A stretch of DNA of 64,000 nucleotides from Palsa-1248 sp963737835. Lineage in GTDB: Bacteria; Gemmatimonadota; Gemmatimonadetes; Gemmatimonadales; Gemmatimonadaceae. The position numbers were made by a program, and so were the translations under genes. The notes under the pieces are model-generated. The model was not told the origin of the DNA and did no database searches. It saw only the letters and a program-made list of their open reading frames with translations. Where the stretch lies: positions 2,914,001-2,978,000 of the forward strand of contig CAVTUH010000001.1 in NCBI GenBank assembly GCA_963737835.1, written 5' to 3'. Positions 18,623 to 28,200 of the stretch are shown in pieces (the first letter of the stretch is position 1; every line of letters starts with the position of its first letter).

Positions 18623-19765
18623 TCAGTCAGAAGACGACGACCCGCGGCTAAAGCGCACGGACGGGAGGGGGAAACGATCGACGCGGAACGGGCTTACGTC
18701 GACGGGGGGCGTGTCCCCCGCAACGATCGCAGCGACACAGTCGGCCGTAAGCGGAGCCATCAAAATGCCGTTGCGCGAGTGCCCGCAGGCGTACGTGAGC
18801 GCGGGATAGTCGGGGTCGGGTCCGATGATTGGCAAGAGGTCGGGTGTCGCGGGGCGAAGGCCGGCCCACGAGGAGAGCAGCGGGGCGTCCGCGAGGCCGG
18901 GGAGGATCTGGGCGCCGCCTGCGCGCAACGCGGCGAGTGCCGTCGGGTTCGTCGATGGATCGAATCCGACGCGCTCGAGCGTCGCGCCGACCAGGATCCG
19001 CTCGCCGCGGGGGACGATGTAGGCTTGCGGCCCATAGATGACGTGCTGCGGCCGCGCGCGGCCGGCGGCGGCGATTGCCAGCATCTGACCGCGCATCGGA
19101 TCGATCGGCAAGGGGCGCGGCACCCCCGGAATCCCGGCGGCCCAGGCGCCAGCCGCCAACACGGCGCGCGGCGTATGGTACGTCTCGTGAGCCGGCGCGG
19201 TCGTGCACGTGACCCCGTCGGCGTGCACCGAGATGCTCGCGACCAGCGCCTGAACGCGGGCGATTTGCGACGTGCAATCCGTTGCGTCCCGCAGGGCCCG
19301 GAGCATGGCCACATTGTCGACCGCACCGTCCAGGTCATGAAACATTGCCCCGATCGCGTGTCCAACCGCGGGCTCGAGCGCCGCGAGGGCCGGCGCCTCT
19401 ACCCATCGCCCGCTGGCCGATCCGCGCAGGGCGTCCGCGGTCTCGGCGTCGAAGGCGACCTGCAGCACGCCGTTGCGATTGAAGGGAACCGACGCTCCGG
19501 AGCGCTCGACAAGATCGGGCAGATAGGTCACATAGCGATCGCGCGCGGCGATCGCGAAGTCGTACACCGCACCCGAGGTCCCCGGGCCATGAGTGTCCTC
19601 GAGCGACGCGCCCAGGATGCCGGCGGCCGCGGGCGATGCCTCGCCCGAGCGGCTCTCGCCGATCAGATAGACACTCAATCCTCGATCGGCGAGCGCCAGG
19701 GCCGTGCAGAGGCCGATGATGCCCGCGCCGACCACCGTTACGTCAGCCTCGCCCGATTGGGTCAC
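18623..19765 (-). CDS. thiO: FAD-dependent glycine/D-amino-acid oxidase (ThiO-like)
   Basis: DAO-family flavoprotein of 380 residues. The N-terminal dinucleotide motif is VTVVGAGIIGLCTALALADRG. SPAAAGILGA, PIDPMRGQMLAI, YIVPRGERILVGATLE and GLRPATPDLLPIIGP followed by ACGHSRNGILMAPLTA match glycine oxidases of the ThiO group, which make the imine used for the thiazole part of thiamine. No other thiamine gene is in the window, so the pathway is inferred from sequence resemblance and another amine substrate is possible. The C-terminal SRGSSSSD is polar and unlike the family. Confidence 0.82.
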   Translation of the reverse strand: MTQSGEADVTVVGAGIIGLCTALALADRGLSVYLIGESRSGEASPAAAGILGASLEDTHGPGTSGAVYDFAIAARDRYVTYLPDLVERSGASVPFNRNGVLQVAFDAETADALRGSASGRWVEAPALAALEPAVGHAIGAMFHDLDGAVDNVAMLRALRDATDCTSQIARVQALVASISVHADGVTCTTAPAHETYHTPRAVLAAGAWAAGIPGVPRPLPIDPMRGQMLAIAAAGRARPQHVIYGPQAYIVPRGERILVGATLERVGFDPSTNPTALAALRAGGAQILPGLADAPLLSSWAGLRPATPDLLPIIGPDPDYPALTYACGHSRNGILMAPLTADCVAAIVAGDTPPVDVSPFRVDRFPLPSVRFSRGSSSSD

Positions 19766-19806
19766 GGACGACCTCCCACCGTTGGGCGGGGACGGCGCAA
19801 GCCGGT

Positions 19807-19832
19807 GACGTATGGGTCGCCCCTACCCGCCT
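19807..19832. repeat. Partial REP-like palindrome
   Basis: GACGTATGGGTCGCCCCTACCCGCC matches the right half of the REP consensus with a degenerate left half. It lies between the divergent thiO and small membrane protein genes, in the likely promoter region. Confidence 0.55.
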
Positions 19833-19962
19833 TCGACGCGCCCGCGGCCGGGAGGGCCGCATCCGCGGGACCTAGGTGCGGGTGGACAAGTTCCCGGGAC
19901 GCCTGAAACATTGTAGGGAGGTGGTTCGTAATGGTGGGTGAACCCGAACAGAGTGTCTGACG

Positions 19963-20187
19963 ATGATCCGTACCGTATTCATGATTGGCATTTTCGCCCT
20001 GCTGGGATTCTTCCTGCTCGGCACCGTTTTCAGCGTGTTCGGCACGGCGATGGCCTTGACGTTCTGGCTGGTCCGGCTGGCGGTCAAAGTCCTCTTGATC
20101 GGCGCCATCATCTACCTCGTCATCCGCGTCGTCAGTCCCGAGACCGCACGGCGGCTTCGGTCGCGGTTCTCAGGGTCGTCGTTCTAA
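19963..20187 (+). CDS. Small two-helix membrane protein
   Basis: The 74-residue product is almost entirely two hydrophobic helices (MIRTVFMIGIFALLGFFLLG and VRLAVKVLLIGAIIYLVIRV) with a basic C-terminal tail (ARRLRSRFSG). I do not recognise the family. Coding bias and the clean membrane pattern support a real gene. Its last 18 bases overlap the 3' end of the convergent deoxyhypusine-synthase-like gene. Confidence 0.65.
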   Translation: MIRTVFMIGIFALLGFFLLGTVFSVFGTAMALTFWLVRLAVKVLLIGAIIYLVIRVVSPETARRLRSRFSGSSF

Positions 20188-21136
20188 CGCGTCGACCACC
20201 GCCCATACGAGGAGCGGCACCATGAGCTCATGGTGTCCTGTGATCTCGTAACCCTGTCCGCCATCCCGGGTCGGTCGATCGACGACATTGACGTGCGGGC
20301 GATAGTGTCGCTGCATGTCGAAGTCCGCCGTGACGAAGCCGGTGGGCCGACCCCCATTGAGATTCCGGCAGACGGTGAGCGCCTTGAGGAACACCTCCGG
20401 CATAATGACTGCGCTCCCGATGTTGAGCACGGCGCCACCACCGTCCAAACCCTCGAGAGCCGCGGCGAGCCGTCGAAAGTCGCGGTGACTCGTCTCGCCG
20501 ATGGCGGCCCCATCGGTCGCGGGGTGCTGGTGGATGATGTCCGCCCCGATCGCCGCGTGCACCGTCAGGGGGATCCCGAGCTGGCGTCCGGCGAGCAAGA
20601 GCGACAGCTCCGGGTGCGCGAGCGCGGTGGTGCGTTCGAGCGCCCGGGCCAACGACTCCCCCATACCCCAGCCCGACTGCATGCCGGCGCTGAACGCCTC
20701 ATTCATCCCGCGGCCGGTCTCCTCCGCCATGCCGAACGTCCCATCGCGCAGGCCGCGGGCGACGTCCTCGGAGGTGGCTCCGAATCGCGCCATTCTCATA
20801 GTCGTGAATCGCGGCTGAGCCGTTCATCGCGACGTGGGTGATGACACCGCGCCGCATCAGATCGATGAGCAACGGGGTCAACCCGGTTTTGACGACGTGC
20901 CCGCCGACCATCACGATCACGGCACGCTCGGCGCGGTGTGCGTCGACGATGGCGGTCGTGACCGCTCGGAAATCGCGCGCGACCAGCACATTTGGCAGCG
21001 AGTCGATGAACGCACCAAAGGTCGCGTTGCCCGGCGGCGGTGGGTGCGCGACCTCGGTCGCCGACACCTTGGTGGGTCGTTGGGCGACGGCAATCGTGCG
21101 GACGGCGGAGAGATCGGCCTCGGGCACGCGGTCCAT
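20170..21136 (-). pseudogene. Deoxyhypusine-synthase-like protein, one +1 frameshift
   Basis: After removal of one extra A near 20797 (GAGAATGG read as GAGATGG) the product is 321 residues with HDYE joined to MARFGATSEDVARGL. Conserved-looking blocks are VMVGGHVVKTGL, MNGSAAIHDYE, GTFGMAEETGRGMNEAF, IPLTVHAAIGADIIHQHP, GSAVIMPEVFLKAL and HYRPHVNVV...GYEITGHHEL. I recall this as a widespread bacterial family with a remote relation to deoxyhypusine synthase (an NAD-binding, spermidine-using fold), without any proven function. No eIF5A-like substrate is in the window. It is followed by the DUF3108 gene upstream on the same strand. Confidence 0.65.
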
Positions 21137-21153
21137 GGAGCGGTTGGACGGAC

Positions 21154-22089
21154 TCAGGGTTTGCTCGGCGCGTCGACCTGTCCGGGCTTCCCGGCATTCG
21201 CCGGGGGCGGAGGCTCTGGAGGAAGTACCGCACTATCGGGTGCGGCGCCAGTCGGAACGCTCGCGGCGGCTCCGCGCCCGGGTTGGAAAGATCGCAGGAA
21301 CATGTCGAGCGAGCCGATACTCATTTTCGATTTCATTTGCAGTACGATGTGCAGCGAGTCATCGGAGAACCACACTTCCGCGCGGCCTTTGTCGCCAAAG
21401 ATTCCCGACGTCTTGATGATCGGCTGGACGACGACGGCCTGAAACGTTCCCGCGGGCACCTGAATGCGTTCCTTCCGGATGACCTTGATCGTGACCGGAT
21501 TTGCCTTGGGATTGAAGTAGCGGGGGAACGTATATGTCTCGCCGACGTTGAGCGGCAGCGTGCGAACGAAGAACAGGAACGAGCCATCGTCGAGCGGATC
21601 GGGAACCGACGGCTGCGGCGGCTTGCGGTTGAGCACGTAGAGCGAGCTGTCCGGAAAGATCTCATAGTTCCGGTTGCGAATCCTGCCGCCTTCGTCGAGA
21701 CGCTGCAGAAATCGGAGCGAGGACAGCGTGCTGACGTCGAACCAGCTCTCCAGGGTATCGTTGACGTGATAGAATAGCGTTCCACCCTTGATATCGAACA
21801 CAGTATGCCACACGTCGTGCCCGCGCAGCGTCTGCACGTTGGCGACGGTCATGACGCCAGTCCCGACGTGCAGGAAACCGAATTTCACATTGTACGTCGC
21901 ACGCTCGCCGACCGAGAAAGGGACCTCGGGGCTCGGCGGCACACTCGTCGGCGCTGGCGGGTCGGCGCCGGCGCGTCCCGAGTCAACGGGCAGGCCGACA
22001 GGTGGCGTCGTGGCTTGCGCGCTGACCGACGCCGCCACCACCGCGGCGATCACCGCGCCCAGTGATGCATTCCGGCGCCGCCGTATCAC
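21154..22089 (-). CDS. Exported DUF3108-domain protein
   Basis: 311 residues with an N-terminal signal peptide (RNASLGAVIAAVVAASVSAQA), a Pro-rich spacer, then the DUF3108 domain: PFSVGERATYNVKFGFLHVGTG, VWHTVFDIKGG, VNDTLESWFD and QVPAGTFQAVVVQPII. Proteins of this domain are periplasmic or outer-membrane associated beta proteins of unknown function. The tail is Pro/Ala-rich. Its ATG overlaps the stop of the glycosyltransferase gene by 4 bases, so the two are one transcript. Confidence 0.85.
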   Translation of the reverse strand: MIRRRRNASLGAVIAAVVAASVSAQATTPPVGLPVDSGRAGADPPAPTSVPPSPEVPFSVGERATYNVKFGFLHVGTGVMTVANVQTLRGHDVWHTVFDIKGGTLFYHVNDTLESWFDVSTLSSLRFLQRLDEGGRIRNRNYEIFPDSSLYVLNRKPPQPSVPDPLDDGSFLFFVRTLPLNVGETYTFPRYFNPKANPVTIKVIRKERIQVPAGTFQAVVVQPIIKTSGIFGDKGRAEVWFSDDSLHIVLQMKSKMSIGSLDMFLRSFQPGRGAAASVPTGAAPDSAVLPPEPPPPANAGKPGQVDAPSKP

Positions 22090-22853
22090 GTCGGCCGACC
22101 GGCAATGTGGGGCGATGGCTGAAGGGCCCGAGCGCCGCGGCCGAAGCGGTACAGCATGAGTGCGTCGGCCATCGGGCGCACGCGGCTCGGACGCTGACGC
22201 AGATCATACCGCGGGGCGAGCTGCACCGTCTCTACGCGCCGGGCGAGCGGAATGGTCCGCAGCAACAACTCCGCGTTTGCGGCCCAGCCATTGCATGTGA
22301 CGAGGCGGGCGTCGGCGCCTCCAGCTGCCTTGAACGCGTCTCGCAGGACCGAGATGCGAAACAGGCGAAACGAGCTGAACGGATCTGCGATCCCCGGGAT
22401 GCGCACGAAGGCGCGAAGCAGCCAGGGCGCAACCCACCGGAGCCGCCGCACGGGAGCTGGCCGTGCCGCGGTCGCCGGCGGTTCGGCCACGACGACATCC
22501 GCGCCGCCCTCGAACCGCTTGATGAGCTCGGGGATGTGCTCAGGCTGATCCGTGAAGTCGCCCTGCATGATGATTAGCGCGTCACGCCGCGCATATCGCG
22601 TACGAGCGGCGGCCGCGCGACAGAGTGCGTTCAGGGCTGCGCCATAGCCGACGTGGGTTGCGCCGCGAGTGATACCCAGGGGCAGCACTTCGGCGTAGGG
22701 GCGCATCACCTCCGCCGTAGCGTCCGTGCTCGCGTCGTCGTAGACCAGCAGCTCGTAGTCGCGCGGGAAGCTCTGAAACACTTGACGGATACGCCAGAGC
22801 TGGACGCCGATCGTTGGAGCTTCGTTGAAGACGGGGATCCCGATATAGATCAT
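22086..22853 (-). CDS. Family 2 glycosyltransferase
   Basis: 255 residues from ATG 22853. The fold starts YIGIPVFNEAPTIGVQLWRI, then YELLVYDDASTDATAEVM and a DxD-like IIMQGDFTDQPEHIPEL, the pattern of GT2 enzymes that handle polyprenyl-phosphate or nucleotide sugars. The C-terminal half (APWLLRAFVRIPGIADPFSSFRL) is hydrophobic but has no clear pair of anchor helices. The frame stays open to 23387, but the extra residues translate heptamer repeats (SPLLSPFSFLRR and similar), so I reject that start. Acceptor unknown. Confidence 0.82.
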   Translation of the reverse strand: MIYIGIPVFNEAPTIGVQLWRIRQVFQSFPRDYELLVYDDASTDATAEVMRPYAEVLPLGITRGATHVGYGAALNALCRAAAARTRYARRDALIIMQGDFTDQPEHIPELIKRFEGGADVVVAEPPATAARPAPVRRLRWVAPWLLRAFVRIPGIADPFSSFRLFRISVLRDAFKAAGGADARLVTCNGWAANAELLLRTIPLARRVETVQLAPRYDLRQRPSRVRPMADALMLYRFGRGARALQPSPHIAGRPT

Positions 22854-22884
22854 TCTGCTGTAGTCTGACCTGCTCCGACGACTG

Positions 22885-23045
22885 GCGCTAGCGCGCGTCG
22901 TAGATAGGGGAAAGGAGAGAGGAGAAAGGAGACCAGGACAGATACCTGCGAATCGTCGCGGTCGTTCCGACTCGCGCTGCGCGCGTCGCAGAAAGGAGAA
23001 AGGAGAGAGGAGAGGGGAGACCAAGGCAGACACCGGCGAATCTCG
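22885..23045. repeat. Duplicated palindrome plus AGAAAGG heptamer element (D)
   Basis: Copy 1: GCGCTAGCGC palindrome at 22885-22894, then AGATAGG, GGAAAGG, AGAGAGG, AGAAAGG, AGACC at 22902-22934. Copy 2: a GCGCGCG-rich stretch, then AGAAAGG, AGAAAGG, AGAGAGG, AGAGGGG, AGACC at 22990-23022. Both are followed by a similar tail (CAGGACAGATACCTGCGAATC and CAAGGCAGACACCGGCGAATC in shortened form), so the whole unit of about 85 bases has been duplicated directly. In the rest of the gap (23046-23397) I see no gene or repeat. Confidence 0.75.
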
Positions 23046-23397
23046 CCGGCGGTTTCTCGAGGAGTACAGGCGTGCCGCGGATGGGGGTCTCAGCCTCCAC
23101 GGCGGGGAGCGCTCGTTCTGGCTCGGCGACCGGGTCCTGGCGACGCCGTGGTAGTCAGTGGTCGAGCGCGCGGGGAGCGGGCCGGACCACAGTCCTTCGC
23201 CTCCGCAGGGTGCGAGGTCGACGCGACCGCGTAAGTGCGGCCGATCACCGACAGCATCCCATTTCCGCACAGGGGGGCAGCCGCTAGGGCGGGATCTGGC
23301 GCGCCCGCCCGAAGCAACGAACGAGAGCGTGTGAGGCGCAGGTGAATCGTCGAGAGCTCGAAGCGACTGAAGTGCGTCGCTCGGCACAGGGGCACAC

Positions 23398-24240
23398 TCA
23401 ATTCATTTCGATCGGGGCTTTCGTGTCGCCCGGCGCTTTCATCACCGGTGGCTCGCTGCTCTGCATCTCGTGAATGTGCTCGATCGCGTGGTTCCAAGCC
23501 GTCGGCGGTATGCCGATGTCGCTCCGGAACGGATACTGGAGCTCGAAAAGGAGCACGAGCATCGATGTGATGAGCACGACCACCGTCGAGGACATGAGCA
23601 GGTGGATGCGCATGTGGCGCATGCCGATGAGGCACGCGAGGCCAGCGATCCAGACCGCGCCCTCGATCAGCACGAGCCATTGAAACCACGAGATGCCGTC
23701 GTCGTTGATCGCAACACGACGCTGGCGAGCGTCATGGATGATCGTGAGCTGCTGCATCGTGGCGTTCTGCGCGTTGGATTCGGCTTCGTTGGCTGGCACA
23801 ACTGTTCCCACCGCGTCGATCGCATCCATTCCTACGATCCCTGCCTTCGCGTCGAACGAGCCGCGCTTCATCGTGGACCACTCGTGCCCCACCATGAGAT
23901 TCGCATACTGGATCATGTCGGCGCGCACGCGCTGGCGCGCGGCCGGCGGCAGGCCGACCGCGGTATGCCAGGCATTGATGTCGGCATCCGACTCGGCGAC
24001 AACGACATCACGGGCTTCTTGATGGTGCTGCCACGCGACGACCGTCATGAAGCCCAGGATGGTGCCGTAGATGGTGCCGGCCACCGTGATGATGATGCCG
24101 CCCACCGCCGTATGTTGGCGGAACCGATGGCCGAAGCGATTGCGCAGGCAGAGCTGACTCCCGGCGAAGACCGCGACAGTGAAGCCGATCACCACGAGGA
24201 GCAAGACGGCGGAGGGAATCCGAGCCAGGAACCCCATCAC
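23398..24240 (-). CDS. DUF4239-type integral membrane protein
   Basis: 280 residues. Two N-terminal membrane helices (SAVLLLVVIGFTVAVFAGS and GGIIITVAGTIYGTILGFMTV), a soluble alpha-helical middle (residues about 75-185, with DINAWHTAVGLP and RADMIQYANLMVGHEW), then two further helices (FQWLVLIEGAVWIAGLACLI and MSSTVVVLITSMLVLLFELQ). This 2+2 layout and the blocks GTIYGTILGFM and QYPFRSDIGI match the bestrophin-like DUF4239 family. Function is not established; an ion-channel role is suggested only by distant bestrophin similarity. Confidence 0.75.
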   Translation of the reverse strand: MMGFLARIPSAVLLLVVIGFTVAVFAGSQLCLRNRFGHRFRQHTAVGGIIITVAGTIYGTILGFMTVVAWQHHQEARDVVVAESDADINAWHTAVGLPPAARQRVRADMIQYANLMVGHEWSTMKRGSFDAKAGIVGMDAIDAVGTVVPANEAESNAQNATMQQLTIIHDARQRRVAINDDGISWFQWLVLIEGAVWIAGLACLIGMRHMRIHLLMSSTVVVLITSMLVLLFELQYPFRSDIGIPPTAWNHAIEHIHEMQSSEPPVMKAPGDTKAPIEMN

Positions 24241-24606
24241 TGAACCCTCCCGCGGCGCGGCCGCGTCTGTGTCGGTTCGCTTGTCATTGGATGGTAAACT
24301 CCTTCATCATCGCGTAGGCCGATGTGCGGCTTGCCATTACGCGCGTCCTAGAGGTGATGAGTGTGGGTGTGGCCCACGCCTCCACTCTGTGGTTGATATG
24401 GGTAGGACGTCGCACGTGGCCGACGTGTGCGGCGAGCTCGACGATGGCGCGAGCGACGCAACTAGCCGTCGGCCATCGAGCGGCGTGCGAAGCCTGTCGA
24501 GAGAGGGGTGGCGCGAGCGCTGGGAATCGTCACGGCCCACAACCTAGGTGCGCCCGACACCGGCCGGCATTGATTGCTCGGTCAATCTTCGCCTACACCG
24601 ACCGGC
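24241..24606. other. Intergenic gap without recognisable gene
   Basis: This 366-base stretch lies upstream of the DUF4239 gene and downstream of the response regulator. It has an imperfect dyad around GTGTGGGTGTGG/CCCACGCCTCCACTC at about 24360-24390. I see no coding frame with protein-like composition, no heptamer array and no REP copy. Confidence 0.4.
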
Positions 24607-25236
24607 TTAGCTGAGGTGGATTATCCCGCGCTGGAGGGCCACGGTCACGGCTTCAGTCCGGTCGTTCACCCCGAGTTTCTGCAGCACGTGCAGGACGTGG
24701 ACTTTGACCGTTGCCTCGGTCCGGCCGATCCGGTTGGCGATGCCCTTGTTCGAGAGTCCCTTCGCAACGAGGTTGAGAACCTCGACCTCGCGCTCGCTCA
24801 GGTCGACCCGCGGCGTGAATGCAGCAAGTCGCTGGGCGACCCCATTGGGCAGCGCGCGCTCGCCGCAATGCACCGAGCGGATCGCGTCGGCCACCTCGTG
24901 GCGCAGTGAGTCCTTGAGGAGATAGCCCTGGGCGCCTGCCTCGAGCGCGCGATGAATGTCGGCGTCGCCCTGGTACGTCGTGAGCGCGATGATCCGCGCG
25001 TCGGGGAACTCGCCGATGATCTTCTCGGTCGCCTCGGCGCCGCCCATGCGGGGCATGCTCAAGTCCATCAGCGTGACATCGGGCCGGTGGATCCGAAACA
25101 ACTCGAGCGCTTCGACGCCATCGCCCGCTTCGGCCACGAGCTCGAGGTCCGGGTGCAGCGCCAATAATGCGTTCACCCCATCCCGGTACAGCGGATGGTC
25201 ATCGACCGTCATGACTCGAATGGGTGAAGGGGCCAT
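24607..25236 (-). CDS. NarL/LuxR-family response regulator
   Basis: 209 residues. N-terminal receiver: VDDHPLYRDG with the acidic pair, phospho-acceptor Asp in VTLMDLSMPRMGG, switch Thr in ALTTYQGDADIHRAL and Lys in YLLKDSLRHEV. C-terminal LuxR-type helix-turn-helix: LSEREVEVLNLVAKGLSNKGIANRI and TVKVHVLHVLQKLGVNDRTEA. The ATG at 25236 places the receiver right at the start; an upstream TTG at 25272 is possible. It lies 57 bases after the propeller sensor kinase on the same strand and should be its partner. Confidence 0.93.
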   Translation of the reverse strand: MAPSPIRVMTVDDHPLYRDGVNALLALHPDLELVAEAGDGVEALELFRIHRPDVTLMDLSMPRMGGAEATEKIIGEFPDARIIALTTYQGDADIHRALEAGAQGYLLKDSLRHEVADAIRSVHCGERALPNGVAQRLAAFTPRVDLSEREVEVLNLVAKGLSNKGIANRIGRTEATVKVHVLHVLQKLGVNDRTEAVTVALQRGIIHLS

Positions 25237-25293
25237 CACCGTAGGGGTAGTGCGTGTCGGCAGACGGGACAATACGTCGACCGGTTAATTCTT

Positions 25294-28200
25294 TCAGCGA
25301 TACGGCACATCGAGCGCCACTCTCGTGCCGGAGCCTGGCGCGCTCTCCACAGAGAGTCGTGCACCGATCCGGCTGGCGCGCTCGCGCATCCCCAGCAGCC
25401 CCCAGTGCCCCGCGCCGGTCCCGTCGCCGTCGAGCTCGAAGCCGCACCCGTTGTCGGCGATCGTCACGCGCAGGCGGCGCCACCCGTAGTTCAGCTCCAC
25501 GCGCACATTGCTTGCCGCGGAGTGCTTGCGTGCGTTCGTGAGCGACTCTTCGACGATGCGGAGCGATTCCGTCTGCACCGCGCGCGAGAGGTGACGCGGC
25601 CGGCCGTGCGTCGTGACGTGTGCGCTCATCCGCGTGTCCGCGACGATCCGGCGCGCGGCGTCATCGCATTCCGTCGCGAGATCCGTCGTGGCGACACCCG
25701 GGAGGCGCATATCCCACACCACCTCCCGCGCGTGCGACAGCGTCCGATCGATGAGCGAGAGCACGCGATCGAGCAGCGGCTGTTGTGATGACGAGAGCCC
25801 GAGGCGGGCCGAGGTGACATGCAGCTGCAAGGCGATCGCGCCGAATCCCTGAAGCAGCGAGTCGTGGATCTCGCGCGCAAGTCGCGAGCGCTCATCACGG
25901 ATCGCCGCAGTACGCGTCGCGAGCAGCACGTAATACACGCTCCACAAGGTGAGCGCCGCGAGCGACGTCATGAGCACCACGAACCAGGCGCGCCGATAGA
26001 ACGGAGCCTCGACGACAAGTGAGACGGTCGCTTCTGATGGACTCCACGCGCCGCCCGCCGCACGGCCGATGACGCGGAACCGGTAGTGGCCCGGCGCGAG
26101 TCGGGTGTATGCCGCGGCGCGCTGCGCGCCCGCGTTGGTCCAGCCGGTGTCGAAGCCGTCGAGGCGATACCCGAACCGCACGCCTGGCCCGTTGGCGAGA
26201 TCGACGCCGGTGTAGCGGATCTCGACGCGCCGAATACCCGGCGCCAACGTGACCGTCGGCGCGAGTGGCGTGCGCGTGCCATCGAGGTAGACCTCCTCGA
26301 TGTGCATGAGCGGCGGCTGCACGTCGCGCTCGACCTGTTGGGTGGGGTCGACCGTCACGAGTCCGTGTCCCATCGCGAACCAGAGTTTGCCGGCCGCATC
26401 CTTGAATGACCACGGGTGCGGCCAGCCGGCGGGGTCGCCACCGGGCATGCCGTCCAGGGCTTCGAAGCTCGCCGCGGTGGTGAGCGCTGGTTTGCGTCCC
26501 TCGGCGACCGCTTCGAGATCCGCGACGCTCACGCGGGTCAATCCACGGAGCTGGCCGAGCCAGAGATTGCCGAGTCCGTCGAGTTCCGCGGCACCGACCC
26601 AGCTCTCGGGCAACCCTCGACTCGCGGTCAGGAACACCGGGGGCCCCCCGGTCACGCGGGCGATCCCATCCGCTGTTCCGACCCACACACTGCCCGGTGG
26701 CGACTCGAACAACACCAGGGCGCGCTCGGCGCTGCCTGGCGGCATGGGCTGCGTCACGAAGCGATCGCTGTCATTCACGGCGCGGGCGAGCCCCTTCTGT
26801 GTGGCAACCCAGAGTGTGCCGTGCGCATCGCGGAACAACCGCTGGACTGCGTTGTCGGCGAGGCCATTCTGCGTGGTGAGCACCGTACGCCGCCCGTCCG
26901 CAACGCGAACGAGACCGTTCCACGTGCCGACCCACAGCGTGCCATCCGCATCCTCGAGCAGCGCCGTCACTGGTGGCAGGCCGGCCAGCCGCTCGGTGGA
27001 GCGGGCGCCACCGAAGCGGGTGACCGTGCCACCCAGTCGGCCCGCCCAAATGGTCCCGCCCTGCCCCACCGCCAGCGCGTTGATGCGATCGGCATGGTTG
27101 ACGGGCTCGACCGAGGTGAACGCGGCGCGACCGCTCGTGACGCGGCCTTTGAACAACCCACCGGTCGGAGGCGCGAGCCATACCACCCCGGATGCATCCT
27201 GCACCATCCCTCCGGGCATCGCTGCAGGAAGTCCGGCGGATGCGGTGACCACGCCGAATGGCACGGGGCGTAATCGGTTGAGCCCATCGCGTGTCGCAAC
27301 CCAGATATTGCCGGTGCGATCGACCAAGATGTCGGCGACGCGATCGTCCGAGAGGCCGTCGCAATGCGTGAAGGAAGTGAAGTTGCGTCCGTCGTACCGA
27401 TAGAGTCCCGCGCCTCGCGTGCCGATCCAGAGTGCGCCGTCCGGGCTCATCGCGAAGCATGACACCGCGTCGAGCGCCTGCCCCGCAGGGAGTGGAATCC
27501 GGCGGAAGTGGCCGTGGCGCCATTGCACGATCGCGTTGGGCATGCCGAGCCAAATGGAGCTGTCCGCGGTGGCATAGACACGCCGCACATCGGCGAGCCC
27601 GGCCTCGCCCGGGAACGCAACCGCCGAGAGACTGTCATGGTGTACGCGGTAGACTTGCGACGCGCCGACGACGATCCAGATGTCGCCGACCGCGTCGACC
27701 GTGATGCCGCTGCCCGAGTAGCTGGTGCTGACGGCACGTCGGATCTCGGGTGACCCGCCGCGCGCCACGCGAAAAACGCGTCCACTGCGCGTCACGGCCC
27801 ACACAGTCCCGGCGCCGTCGACCGCCGCGACGTTGACCTGGTCGGTGCTGAAGGATGAATCGAGGGCGGTCGCGCGGAGCTGCGTGCCGTCGTACGCGAG
27901 CATGCCACCGTCAGTGCCGATCCAGAGCCGACCCTCGCCATCCTCGAGCAGCGGATAGATCTGGAGATCCGGGTGTCCGCGCAGGAGCGGGAGCGTCGTG
28001 CCGTTGAACACCGTGAAGCGCACACCGTCGAAGCGGGTGAGGCCCGATTGCGACGAGAGCCAGAGATAGCCGTCGCGCGTCTCGACCAGATTCGACGTGA
28101 ACGCGAGGCGCAGGCTGTCTTGCTCATGCCAGACATCGAGATGGTAGTGGCCCGATGCCGTCGAGAGCTCCTGGCTAGCGAGTAGTGGTGGTACCGTGCT

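Noticed and set aside
22854..23387. N-terminal extension of the glycosyltransferase frame
   Set aside because: The extra residues translate heptamer repeats and low-complexity sequence; the glycosyltransferase fold starts at MIYIGIPVFNE.
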